Shown here: piece by piece, positions 1-7,486 of the stretch
Layout: every line of letters begins with the position of its first letter
Numbering within the stretch: the stretch's first letter is position 1
The notes under the pieces: generated by a model
Told to the model about the DNA's origin: nothing
The model's database searches: none
What the model saw: only the letters and a program-made list of their open reading frames with translations
Assembly (NCBI RefSeq): GCF_007989625.1
Contig: NZ_BJUK01000001.1
Span: 1-64,000, forward strand
Source: Bisbaumannia pacifica
Lineage (GTDB): Bacteria; Pseudomonadota; Gammaproteobacteria; Pseudomonadales; Halomonadaceae
Reading direction: 5' to 3'
DNA: 64,000 nucleotides
Program-made: the position numbers and the translations under genes

Positions 1-25
1 CCCCGAAGGCCGCGGGCCACGACGC

Positions 26-59
26 AATGGGCCGCCACCCCGGAGGGTGGCGGCCCATT
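26..59 (-). terminator. possible terminator hairpin after the phasin gene
   Basis: A perfect 14-bp inverted repeat (left arm 26-39, right arm 46-59) sits about 40 bases past the phasin stop codon on the minus strand. The stem is very GC-rich, but no run of T follows on the minus strand. It may act as an intrinsic terminator or only as a 3'-end stabilising stem. Confidence 0.55.
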
Positions 60-99
60 CGAGGCCCGGGCATCGCCCGAGCCGAACCACGAGGCGCCG

Positions 100-480
100 T
101 TACTTGGCGGCGGCCTTGGCACTGGTGGCGCTAGCCTTGGAGGCGCTCTTGACGCTCTCCTCCACCAGCTTCTGGCCTTCTTGCAGGAATTCCTGGTTCA
201 TGGCCACGACCTTCTCGGCATCGCCCTTGAGGCGCTCGCTCAGGTCCTTGGCCACCTTCTGCTGACCTTCCACATAGCTGCGCAGGCCGTCGGCATCCTT
301 GACGTCGAGCACGGCACGCGCCTGGGTCAGGCTCAGCTCGGAATAGGCCTTGACGGCATCGAACTGGGCGGCCACCAGCTTTTCGGTGTAGTCCAGGCTC
401 AGGGCGGCGTAGGCACGCGCCGGGCCGAAGAACAGGGAATCGAACTGCTGAGCGGCTTGATCGAAGCTTGAAGTCGACAT
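100..480 (-). CDS. phasin family protein (PHA granule-associated)
   Basis: A 126-residue soluble, Ala/Glu/Lys-rich, almost wholly helical protein with the phasin pattern: an N-terminal FDQAAQQFDSLFFGPARAYA-type amphipathic segment, a central helix through LSLTQARAVLDVKDADGLRSY, and a low-complexity Ala/Lys/Ser tail. Phasins coat polyhydroxyalkanoate granules and control their size. The ATG at 480 is chosen because CCAGGAGG lies just upstream; a longer frame upstream reads like non-coding sequence. No PHA synthase or depolymerase is next to it, so it is a stand-alone phasin gene. It is divergent from the LysR gene at 703. Confidence 0.88.
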   Translation of the reverse strand: MSTSSFDQAAQQFDSLFFGPARAYAALSLDYTEKLVAAQFDAVKAYSELSLTQARAVLDVKDADGLRSYVEGQQKVAKDLSERLKGDAEKVVAMNQEFLQEGQKLVEESVKSASKASATSAKAAAK

Positions 481-702
481 CGAACACCTCCTGGTGGTCT
501 TGGGCAACGGAGGAAAATCCCTCCTGTTGCGATGCAGCATAGCAAGGCGATTTGTGCAGTGCAACAACGAAAATATCGCCTTCTCGAGACACGCCTCAGG
601 ACGCCAACGACACCCGATCTCATTAGATAATAATTTTCAATCAAGACGTTTCATGAGAGACTGCCGCCGGATCCCTTGCCCTGGCCAGTCGGACGCGCCG
701 CC

Positions 703-1734
703 ATGCATGACCTACAGGAACTCCACGCCTTCGCCATCGTGATGGAATATGGCAACCTCGCCACCGGCGCCCAGCAGCTGGGGGTGGCCAAGTCGACCCT
801 GAGCCGCCGCATCAGCCAGCTGGAGGCGCGCCTGGGCCAGCCCCTGCTGCGCCGCCAGGCCAACCGGCTGATTCCCACCGAGGCCGGGCTGCTGTTCCAT
901 GACTACTGTCGGCAGATCCTGGACCTGGCCGAGCAGGGGCAGCGTCGCCTGGACGAGCTGCGCGAGGAGGTCAGCGGCCGAGTCACGGTGAAGGTCCATC
1001 AGGCCCTGGCACGCGCCTGGCTGGCCCGCCATATGGATGCCTTCCTGGCACGCCACCCCGGCATTCGACTGACCCTGGGCCACCCCGCCGCGCCGCCATC
1101 AGGGCCCGACGAGGATGCCATCTGGGTCTGGCTGGGCCCACTCGACGAATGCGGTCTACGTCAGGAAACCCTGGGCCGCCTCACCCAGGGGCTCTATGCC
1201 CACCCCGACTATCTGCGCCGCCATGGCACCCCACGCCACCCCCGGGAGCTGGCCGGTCACGCCTGGGTCGACCTGCTGGGGACGACTCAGGCCGGCCTGC
1301 TCCTGCAACACCCCCACCAGGGCGAGTACCGTTTCACGCCCCCCCACTCGCGGCTGAGGGTCGATCAGAGCACCCTGCATATCGACGCCATCGCCCGAGG
1401 CCAGGGACTGGGCGTGATTCCCAACTGGTTGGCGGCGGGCCGCGAGGCGCACCATCCCGGCGAACTGAGCCTCTGCCTGCCGGAGTGGCAGCCTCCCAGC
1501 CTGGCGGTGAGCCTGCTCTACCCCTATGGTCGCCAGCCGCGCAAGGTGACCGCCCTGCTCGACTTCCTGCGCCAGCAGGTACCGGCGGCCTGGCGCGACG
1601 AGGCACCCCACGACGGCGGGGCAGCGCTCACCGAGGTTCCGCCGGCCCGGGCATGCACCGGGTCGGCGTTGGAGACCAAATCGGCATTGGAGACGCAGCG
1701 GGCCCAGAGAAAGGCGCCGAAGACCTGGCCCTGA
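703..1734 (+). CDS. LysR family transcriptional regulator with an aberrant C-terminal tail
   Basis: A 343-residue LTTR. The winged HTH is at residues 1-60 (NLATGAQQLGVAKSTLSRRI) and an effector-binding domain runs to about residue 310. The ATG at 703 (MHDLQEL) fits the family start better than the upstream frame. The last 25-28 residues do not look like LysR. They are read through a 76-bp stretch (1650-1725) that duplicates, on the opposite coding strand, part of the adjacent GST gene. The original stop codon was probably lost and replaced by one just past the duplication. The regulator is likely still functional because the tail lies outside the core fold. Divergent from the phasin and convergent with the GST. 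Target unknown. Confidence 0.85.
   Translation: MHDLQELHAFAIVMEYGNLATGAQQLGVAKSTLSRRISQLEARLGQPLLRRQANRLIPTEAGLLFHDYCRQILDLAEQGQRRLDELREEVSGRVTVKVHQALARAWLARHMDAFLARHPGIRLTLGHPAAPPSGPDEDAIWVWLGPLDECGLRQETLGRLTQGLYAHPDYLRRHGTPRHPRELAGHAWVDLLGTTQAGLLLQHPHQGEYRFTPPHSRLRVDQSTLHIDAIARGQGLGVIPNWLAAGREAHHPGELSLCLPEWQPPSLAVSLLYPYGRQPRKVTALLDFLRQQVPAAWRDEAPHDGGAALTEVPPARACTGSALETKSALETQRAQRKAPKTWP
1650..1725. repeat. 76-bp direct repeat, copy A (in the LysR 3' end)
   Basis: This segment matches 1858-1933 at 75 of 76 positions; the only difference is A at 1679 versus G at 1887. It is in direct orientation, 208 bases apart. Copy A forms the end of the LysR reading frame, so it is read antisense to the GST coding direction from which it apparently came. 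Confidence 0.95.
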
Positions 1735-1773
1735 TACGCGGCCGTGGCGGCCGAGTTCCATGGGCTCCCGGTA

Positions 1774-2481
1774 TCAGCGGTAGGCATCGTCCAGGTCGCT
1801 GACCCGCAGGGCCCGACGCCCCAGGCCGTCGTGGAGGTCCAGCATCCGCTCGACCCAGGCATGCACCGGGTCGGCGTTGGAGACCAGATCGGCATTGGAG
1901 ACGCAGCGGGCCCAGAGAAAGGCGCCGAAGACCAGGTAATCGGCCGCCGCCGGGGCCGCCCCGTCCAGATAGTCACTCGCCTCGAGTTGGCCGCGCAGCG
2001 GCTCCAGGGCCCGATCGAGCTGCGCCAGCCCCTGCACCGGCGAATGGAACTCCTCCAGGCTGCGCCCGAAGCGCTTCTCCCGACTGGCGCGGAAGTAGTC
2101 CCGATCGCCGGGGTCCACCGCCTGATAGAGGTCCATGATCAGGGTGCGCATGATGGCCGGCGCCAGGGCCCGCTCCGCGTAGTGCTTGAAGAAGCGCGCC
2201 CGGGCCTCGGCCGGCCCCTCCCCCAGCAAGGGCGCCTGGGGATAGGTGCGATCCAGATAGCGCAGGATCTCATAGCTGTCGCTGATCACCGTCTCGCCAT
2301 CCACCAGCACCGGCACCGCCCCCTGGCCGGAGAAGGTCAGCGCCTCCTTGTCCCGGTAGCACCAGGGCCGCGTCTGGTAGTCGAGCCCCTTATGGGCCAG
2401 GGCGTACTTGATCCGCCAGCAGTAGGGGGAAAATCGCAGCCGCTCGTCGCGACCGCGCAGGTCATAGAGCCATCGCGTCAT
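1774..2481 (-). CDS. glutathione S-transferase family protein
   Basis: 235 residues. The N-terminal thioredoxin-like domain (1-80) contains FSPYCWRIKYALAHKGL, the VPVLVDGE cis-Pro strand and SYEILRYLDRTYP for glutathione binding. A helical C-terminal domain follows. The SPYCWR segment resembles the LigE/beta-etherase-like GST branch, but that does not fix a substrate. The start at 2481 has an AGGAGGCAACG ribosome site. Codons for CVSNADLVSNADPVHA carry a short internal SNAD repeat and lie in the 76-bp block that is duplicated into the neighbouring LysR gene. Convergent with LysR, separated by 39 bases. Confidence 0.85.
   Translation of the reverse strand: MTRWLYDLRGRDERLRFSPYCWRIKYALAHKGLDYQTRPWCYRDKEALTFSGQGAVPVLVDGETVISDSYEILRYLDRTYPQAPLLGEGPAEARARFFKHYAERALAPAIMRTLIMDLYQAVDPGDRDYFRASREKRFGRSLEEFHSPVQGLAQLDRALEPLRGQLEASDYLDGAAPAAADYLVFGAFLWARCVSNADLVSNADPVHAWVERMLDLHDGLGRRALRVSDLDDAYR
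1858..1933. repeat. 76-bp direct repeat, copy B (inside the GST gene)
   Basis: This is the probable parent copy of 1650-1725. Here it encodes, on the minus strand, a conserved-looking helical segment (VFGAFLWARCVSNAD and onward) of the GST C-terminal domain. The duplication therefore probably moved from here into the LysR 3' end. Confidence 0.95.
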
Positions 2482-2808
2482 CGTTGCCTCCTGATATCGC
2501 CGATTGCCGAAGATGCGTCATCGATTCCAGCCTATCCTGGCCACCTGGGCGTCGCCATCCCGGGCGGAAAAATTAGTTAACTAAACACCAATCCCATCCG
2601 CGACTATCGGTCGCAGCCTTCCCCGCCCCGGGGGACCGAAATGCGCCTTCCCATGACTGGCATTCCCCTCCCAAGCGTGTACATTGGAAATAATTTCCAC
2701 CAAATAATTTCAGGTCAGCTCCCTTTATGCGCGGCCTAGGGAGCCACCCCAACAATTTCCGGTGACCCATGCCATTCTCAACTTCGATAACTCCAAGGAG
2801 ACTCAAAC
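2482..2808. other. divergent intergenic region between GST and the GlcG/HbpS gene
   Basis: I see no gene in these 327 bases. The right half is AT-richer and must hold promoters for both flanking genes. It contains the perfect 12-bp palindrome TTAGTTAACTAA (2573-2584), which has the TTAG-N4-CTAA form seen at MarR-family operators. No MarR gene is in the window. Confidence 0.6.
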
Positions 2809-3210
2809 ATGCAGACCAAGAACGTACTCGGACTCAAGGAGGTCAACGCCATCCTCGACGCCGCGCAGCGTGAAGCGCAGGCCAACGACTGGCGCATCAC
2901 CGTCGCCATCGCCGATGACAGCGGCGAGCTGTTGGGCCTGCGCCGCCTGGACGGTGCCGCCCCCATGACCGCCATGGTCAGCGCCCAGAAGGCTCGCACC
3001 GCGGCGCTGAGCCACAAGGAAACCCGGGTCTTCGAAGACATGATCAACGGGGGGCGCACGGCCTTCCTCTCCGCCCCCCTGGAAGGACTGCTGGAGGGCG
3101 GCGTGCCGGTACTCGTCGACGGCCAGGTGATCGGCGCCGTGGGCGTCTCCGGGGTCAAGTCCGACCAGGACGCCCAGGTGGCCAAGGCGGGCATCGCCGC
3201 CATTATCTAA
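2809..3210 (+). CDS. GlcG/HbpS family protein
   Basis: 133 residues covering the whole Hbps-like domain: the N-terminal helix LKEVNAILDAAQREAQ, the strand WRITVAIADDSGELLGLRRLDGA, the SAQKARTA helix and the C-terminal GQVIGAVGVSGVKSDQDAQVAKAGI signature. Family members include heme-binding HbpS of Streptomyces and GlcG of glycolate operons; the biochemical role of most is unknown. The start at 2809 has AAGGAGACTCAAAC upstream. No signal peptide is visible. It is monocistronic, closed by a strong terminator at 3227-3277, and no glycolate oxidase genes are nearby. Confidence 0.88.
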   Translation: MQTKNVLGLKEVNAILDAAQREAQANDWRITVAIADDSGELLGLRRLDGAAPMTAMVSAQKARTAALSHKETRVFEDMINGGRTAFLSAPLEGLLEGGVPVLVDGQVIGAVGVSGVKSDQDAQVAKAGIAAII

Positions 3211-3226
3211 GCCTGCCCCACCCATC

Positions 3227-3277
3227 GAGATAGCGAAACGCCCCCGCTGCCAGGCAGCGGGGGCGTTTCGCTATCTC
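3227..3277 (+). terminator. long hairpin terminator after the GlcG/HbpS gene
   Basis: A 23-bp perfect stem (GAGATAGCGAAACGCCCCCG and complement) with a 5-base loop begins 16 bases after the stop codon. There is no long T-run, but it is one of the strongest stems in the window. It could also work on the opposite strand. Confidence 0.75.
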
Positions 3278-3452
3278 CCCATCGATGTGTCCTGCGTGAC
3301 GCCTCGGGTTCTTTACGCAAAAACGGCGAACGATGACCAAACTAGACGTGGTCTCGGCGGACCAATTCGCCTCCTCATCACCGGGCGGGTATCATTTGCC
3401 ACCTAACTAATAAGTAGATAGCCCGAAGGTTCCCACACCGCCGAGGTCTCCC

Positions 3453-4382
3453 ATGCCCCTGCTCTACCTGCTGCCGCCGCTGGGCACCGTGCTGATCTGG
3501 TCCGGCAATATGACCATCAACCAGCTCAGCGTGGGCGCCATCGCCCCCAGCTCCATCGCCTTCTTGCGCTGGCTGCTGGCCCTGCTCGTCCTCACCCCCT
3601 TCCTGCTGCCCGCCGCCTGGCGGGCCCGGGCCATCATCCGCCGCGAGTGGCCCAAGCTCGCCGTGCTGGGTGCCCTGGGCATGGGGCTCTGGCAGGGCCT
3701 GGCCTATATGGCCGCCGAGACCACCAGCGCCACCAATATGGGCATCCTCGCCGCCATGGTGCCGCTGCTCACCGTGCTGCTCAGCGCCCTGATCCTGCGC
3801 GAGCCGCCCAGCCTGGGCGGCGTGATCGGCGGGGTGATCGCCCTGTTCGGGGTACTGGTGCTGCTGGGCCAGGGTGACCCACGTAGCCTGTTGGCCCTGG
3901 AGGTGGCCAAGGGCGACGCGCTGATGGTGGTGGCCGCCACCTGCTACGCCGCCTACGGGGTGATGCTCAGGCGCTGGTCCCTGGGGCTCTCGCCCTGGGT
4001 GCTGCTCTATGCGCAGATCTGTTTCGCGGTGCTGCTGCTGTTGCCGAGCTACCTGCTCGGCCCCATGACCCCGGTGGATAGCGGCAATGTCTGGCTGATC
4101 CTCTATGCCGGCATCCCCGCCTCCATCATCACCACCTTCCTGTGGATGCGCGCCATCGGCCAGATCGGCGCCAGCAAGGCGAGCATCTTTATCAACCTGA
4201 TGCCGCTGTTCAGCGCCCTGATCGCCATGGCCTTCCTCGGCGAGCGCCTGGGCCCCCACCACCTGCTGGGGGGCGGCCTGACGCTGGCCGGGGTGCTGAT
4301 GGCCCAGACTTTGACCCGGCCGCTGCGCGCCCCTCCGGAGACAGCCGCCGTGGCTCGCGGCGAGCCGCGGCGGCCGTGTTAG
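3453..4382 (+). CDS. EamA/DMT superfamily transporter
   Basis: 309 residues with about ten hydrophobic helices in two EamA repeats. The repeats are at residues 5-140 (ends LGGVIGGVIALFGVLVLLGQG) and 155-290 (ends LLGGGLTLAGVLMAQTL), each with the family's ...ILREPPS / FLGERLG loop before the last helix. DMT carriers of this type mostly export amino acids or related metabolites across the inner membrane; the substrate cannot be read from sequence. The start at 3453 follows GAGGTCTCCC. The gene is 36 bases upstream of the GNAT-nitrilase gene on the same strand and may be co-transcribed with it. Confidence 0.88.
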   Translation: MPLLYLLPPLGTVLIWSGNMTINQLSVGAIAPSSIAFLRWLLALLVLTPFLLPAAWRARAIIRREWPKLAVLGALGMGLWQGLAYMAAETTSATNMGILAAMVPLLTVLLSALILREPPSLGGVIGGVIALFGVLVLLGQGDPRSLLALEVAKGDALMVVAATCYAAYGVMLRRWSLGLSPWVLLYAQICFAVLLLLPSYLLGPMTPVDSGNVWLILYAGIPASIITTFLWMRAIGQIGASKASIFINLMPLFSALIAMAFLGERLGPHHLLGGGLTLAGVLMAQTLTRPLRAPPETAAVARGEPRRPC

Positions 4383-4418
4383 ACTCCGCCTAATTCCCCC
4401 CGCTCAGGAGCCGCCGCC

Positions 4419-5990
4419 ATGTCCCTCGACGAACTGCACCTCAACCTGCGCAACCTGACCGTGGAGGACTATCCCCAGCTCAAGACGCTGATGGACAAGG
4501 TCTATGACGATATCGGCGGGGCCTGGCCCAAGCTCACCATCGACAGGCTGGTGCAGGAGTTCCCCGATGGCCAGCTGGTGATCGAGGACGACGAGGTGAT
4601 CGTCGGCGTGGCCCTCACCGCCCTGGTGGACTACGACACCTTCTCCAACCCCCACCGGTACGACGACCTGATCGGCTCCCGGGAGGTGATCCTCAACGAG
4701 CCCGAGGGCGACGCCATGTACGGCCTGGACGTGCTGATCGACCCGGCCTACCGGGGCTATCGCCTGGGCCGGCGGCTCTACGAGGCGCGCAAGGAGCTGT
4801 GCCGCTCGATGAACCTGCGGGCGATCCTCGCCGGGGGACGCATTCCCCAGTACCACGAGTACGCCGAGGAGCTCTCCCCCAGCGAGTACATCGACAAGGT
4901 GGCCCGCCGCGAGCTCCACGACCCCATCCTCTCCTTCCAGCTGGCCAACGACTTCCAGGTCAAGCGGCTGCTGCGCAAGTACCTGCCGGAAGACGAGAAG
5001 TCTCAGGGCTTCGCCACCCTGCTGGAGTGGAACAATATCCTCTTCGAGCCCGCCGAGCGGGTGCTCGAGAGCCGCAGGACCCAGGTGCGGGTGGGCGCCG
5101 TGCAGTGGCAGATGCGCGAGTTCGACTCGGTGGAATCGGTGCTCCAACAGGTGGAGTACTTCGTCGACGCCCTGTCCGGCTACCAGAGCGATTTCGCGGT
5201 CTTCCCGGAGCTCTTCAATGCCCCGCTGATGGGCCTCCAAGACCGCGCCGCCCAGCAGGACCAGATGGCCGCCATCCGTTTCCTGGCCGGCTTCACCGAG
5301 CAGTTCAAGGCCGAGCTGTCGCGCATGGCGGTGGCCTATAACATCAATATCATCGCCGGCTCGATGATCGAGGCGGGGGAGGACGACCACCTCTACAACG
5401 TCAGCTACCTGTGCCACCGGGACGGCACCCTGGAGCGCCAGCACAAGCTGCATATCACCCCCCAGGAACGCCGTGACTGGGTGATCGAGGGCGGCGACGA
5501 GCTGCGCGTCTTCGATACCGACGCCGGCCGGGTAGGCATCCAGATCTGTTACGACGTGGAGTTCCCCGAGCTCTCCCGGCTGCTCGCCGAGCAGGACATG
5601 GATATCCTCTTCGTGCCCTTCTGGACCGACACCAAGAACGGCTACCTGCGGGTCCGCCACTGCGCCCAGGCACGGGCCATCGAGAACGAGTGCTACGTGG
5701 TGCTGTGCGGCAGCGTCGGCAACGTGCCCTCTATCGAGAACCTGGACATCCAGTACGCCCAGTCCTCGGTGTTCTCGCCCTCCGACTTCGCCTTCCCCCA
5801 CGACGCCGTGCTGGCGGAGACCACCCCCAACACCGAGATGATCATGTTCTCGGACCTGGACCTGACTCGCCTCACCGTGGTGCGCAACGAGGGCTCGGTG
5901 ACCAACCTCAAGGATCGCCGCAAGGACCTCTTCGACCTGCGCCTGCGCGACTGGAGCTGGAAGTCCGGGGGCCGGCAGGAGGAGGCCTGA
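4419..5990 (+). CDS. GNAT acetyltransferase - carbon-nitrogen hydrolase fusion protein
   Basis: 523 residues. The N-terminal GNAT domain (about 8-200) has the acetyl-CoA loop RGYRLGRRL at 112-120. The C-terminal nitrilase-superfamily domain (about 222-510) has the catalytic triad Glu264 (FPELF), Lys343 (QHKLHI) and Cys377 (QICYDVEFPE). Such fusions form a conserved uncharacterised family; the nitrilase half hydrolyses amides or nitriles and the GNAT half may acylate or hydrolyse the paired product. GGAG lies upstream of the ATG at 4419. The next gene starts 4 bases after the stop, so it is probably in an operon with the MtfA-type gene and the TMEM64-type gene. Confidence 0.92.
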   Translation: MSLDELHLNLRNLTVEDYPQLKTLMDKVYDDIGGAWPKLTIDRLVQEFPDGQLVIEDDEVIVGVALTALVDYDTFSNPHRYDDLIGSREVILNEPEGDAMYGLDVLIDPAYRGYRLGRRLYEARKELCRSMNLRAILAGGRIPQYHEYAEELSPSEYIDKVARRELHDPILSFQLANDFQVKRLLRKYLPEDEKSQGFATLLEWNNILFEPAERVLESRRTQVRVGAVQWQMREFDSVESVLQQVEYFVDALSGYQSDFAVFPELFNAPLMGLQDRAAQQDQMAAIRFLAGFTEQFKAELSRMAVAYNINIIAGSMIEAGEDDHLYNVSYLCHRDGTLERQHKLHITPQERRDWVIEGGDELRVFDTDAGRVGIQICYDVEFPELSRLLAEQDMDILFVPFWTDTKNGYLRVRHCAQARAIENECYVVLCGSVGNVPSIENLDIQYAQSSVFSPSDFAFPHDAVLAETTPNTEMIMFSDLDLTRLTVVRNEGSVTNLKDRRKDLFDLRLRDWSWKSGGRQEEA

Positions 5991-5994
5991 GGCC

Positions 5995-6810
5995 ATGCTC
6001 GGGCGGCTACGCCAGTGGCGGGAGCGGCGCTTCGCGACCCGCCACCCCTTCCCCGCCGCCGCCTGGGCCGAGGCCCGGGCGCGGCTGCCGCTGCTCGCCG
6101 CCTTGAGTGAATCCGAGGCCGAGCTGCTGGGGCGGCGCGCCTGGCACTTCGCCCACCACAAGCGCTTGAGCCTGCACCCCGAGCTCGCCGCGACGACGCC
6201 CTTCGACCTCCCCGCCCGACTGGCCCTGGCCGCCCAGGCCTGCCTGCTGACCCTGGGCTGGTCGCAGGCCGAGCACCGGGAGGCCTTCGCCAATGTCCAC
6301 GAGATCCTGGTCCTCCCCGAGGCCTTCCAGCGCCGGGTCGAGGAGATGGACGAGGTCGGGGTGATGCACGAATACGACGACGAGCGGGCCGGCGAGACCT
6401 CCTACCAGGGCCCGGTGGTGGTGGCCTACCCGGACCTGATGGAGAGCGGCGACTTCTCGGGCTTCAACGTGCTGATCCACGAGCTGGCCCATAAGCTCGA
6501 CCTGGGCAACTCCCAGGATGTGGATGGCTTCCCGCCGCTGCCCCGCGACATCGACCCGAAAGCCTGGCACCGCGAATTCACCGCCGTCTGGGACGATCTC
6601 CAGGCGCGCCTGACGCGTGGCGAGGCCACGCCCATCGACGACTACGCCGGAAGCCATCCCGGCGAGTGCTTCGCGGTCTGCTGCGAGTATTTCTTCACCG
6701 CCCCGGACACCCTGAGCCAGGCCTATCCCGGCCTCTACGGCCTGCTGCGCGACTACTTCCGTCAGGACCCCTTGGCCCGGCTACCCCGGAGCGAGGCGCC
6801 GAGCCCATGA
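5995..6810 (+). CDS. mtfA: MtfA-type zinc peptidase (M90 family)
   Basis: 271 residues. The zinc-binding HELAH motif is at 162-166 with a downstream Glu in ECFAVCCEYFF. Length and the N-terminal region through WSQAEHREAFANVHEILVLPEAF match MtfA. In E. coli MtfA is a cytoplasmic metallopeptidase that binds the glucose repressor Mlc and influences ptsG; no Mlc or PTS gene is present here, so that role is not shown. It starts 4 bases after the GNAT-nitrilase stop and overlaps the next start codon by an ATGA junction, a sign of translational coupling. Confidence 0.88.
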   Translation: MLGRLRQWRERRFATRHPFPAAAWAEARARLPLLAALSESEAELLGRRAWHFAHHKRLSLHPELAATTPFDLPARLALAAQACLLTLGWSQAEHREAFANVHEILVLPEAFQRRVEEMDEVGVMHEYDDERAGETSYQGPVVVAYPDLMESGDFSGFNVLIHELAHKLDLGNSQDVDGFPPLPRDIDPKAWHREFTAVWDDLQARLTRGEATPIDDYAGSHPGECFAVCCEYFFTAPDTLSQAYPGLYGLLRDYFRQDPLARLPRSEAPSP

Positions 6811-7481
6811 GCCGCCGCCTGGTGCTGCCCCTGCTGCTGGTGGCGCTGGTCGCCCTGGGGCTCGCCTGGCAATGGCTGGCCCATAGCGGCCTGCTCGAGG
6901 CGGCGCGCCTGGAGGCCCTGGCCCGGGGCGGCTTGGCCTGGCGCGACAGTCCCTGGGCGCTGCCCACGCTGATGGCGATCTATGCCGGCGCCTGTCTGGT
7001 GATGTTCCCGCTGAGCCTACTGGTGGCGGTCACCGGCCTGCTGTTCGGCCCCTGGTGGGGCTTCGCCTATGCCATGGCCGGCACCCTGGCGGCCTCGGCG
7101 CTGACCTGGTGGGTGGGTCGCCGCCTGGGCCGCGAGGCGCTGCTGCGCCACGGCGGCCCACGCCTGCGCGGCCTTTCCCGCTACCTGTCGCGGCGCGGCA
7201 TCCGCACCATGACGCTGATCAACCTGCTGCCCCTGGCCCCCTTCACCCTGACCAATATGCTGGCGGGCGCCTTCCGGCTGCGCTTTCGCGACTACCTGAT
7301 CGGCTCCACCCTGGGCATCGTCCCGGGGCTCGCCGGGGTCACCCTGCTGGGCAGCCAACTGGGCCAGCTGCTTACCGCCGAGAGCCGTCAGGAGCTGCTC
7401 TGGGGCGGCCTCGGCCTGCTCGCCGGCCTCGCCCTGCTGGCGGGGCTGAAGCGCTGGGCGGAGCGGCGCCGGCGGCGCTGA
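6807..7481 (+). CDS. TVP38/TMEM64 family (DedA-superfamily) membrane protein
   Basis: 224 residues with an N-terminal hydrophobic helix and several further helices. The SNARE-assoc/VTT core is visible as the segment YAGACLVMFPLSLLVAVTGL, the FGPWWGFAYAMAGTLAASALTWWVGRRLG block, and INLLPLAPFTLTNMLAGA. VTT proteins of the DedA superfamily are linked to lipid scrambling or undecaprenyl-phosphate handling in other bacteria. The start is the ATG that overlaps the mtfA stop (ATGA); the longer upstream frame is the shadow of mtfA. It converges on a glycosyltransferase gene 5 bases away. Confidence 0.87.
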   Translation: MSRRLVLPLLLVALVALGLAWQWLAHSGLLEAARLEALARGGLAWRDSPWALPTLMAIYAGACLVMFPLSLLVAVTGLLFGPWWGFAYAMAGTLAASALTWWVGRRLGREALLRHGGPRLRGLSRYLSRRGIRTMTLINLLPLAPFTLTNMLAGAFRLRFRDYLIGSTLGIVPGLAGVTLLGSQLGQLLTAESRQELLWGGLGLLAGLALLAGLKRWAERRRRR

Positions 7482-7486
7482 GCGCC

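Noticed and set aside
1524-1976. A 150-codon minus-strand frame linking the two GST repeat copies, as a truncated second GST gene.
   Set aside because: Outside the 76-bp repeat it has no GST similarity; only the duplicated segment is shared.
4404-6293. A 629-codon minus-strand frame opposite the GNAT-nitrilase and mtfA genes.
   Set aside because: No domain recognisable; the plus-strand proteins have intact catalytic motifs and tight operon spacing.
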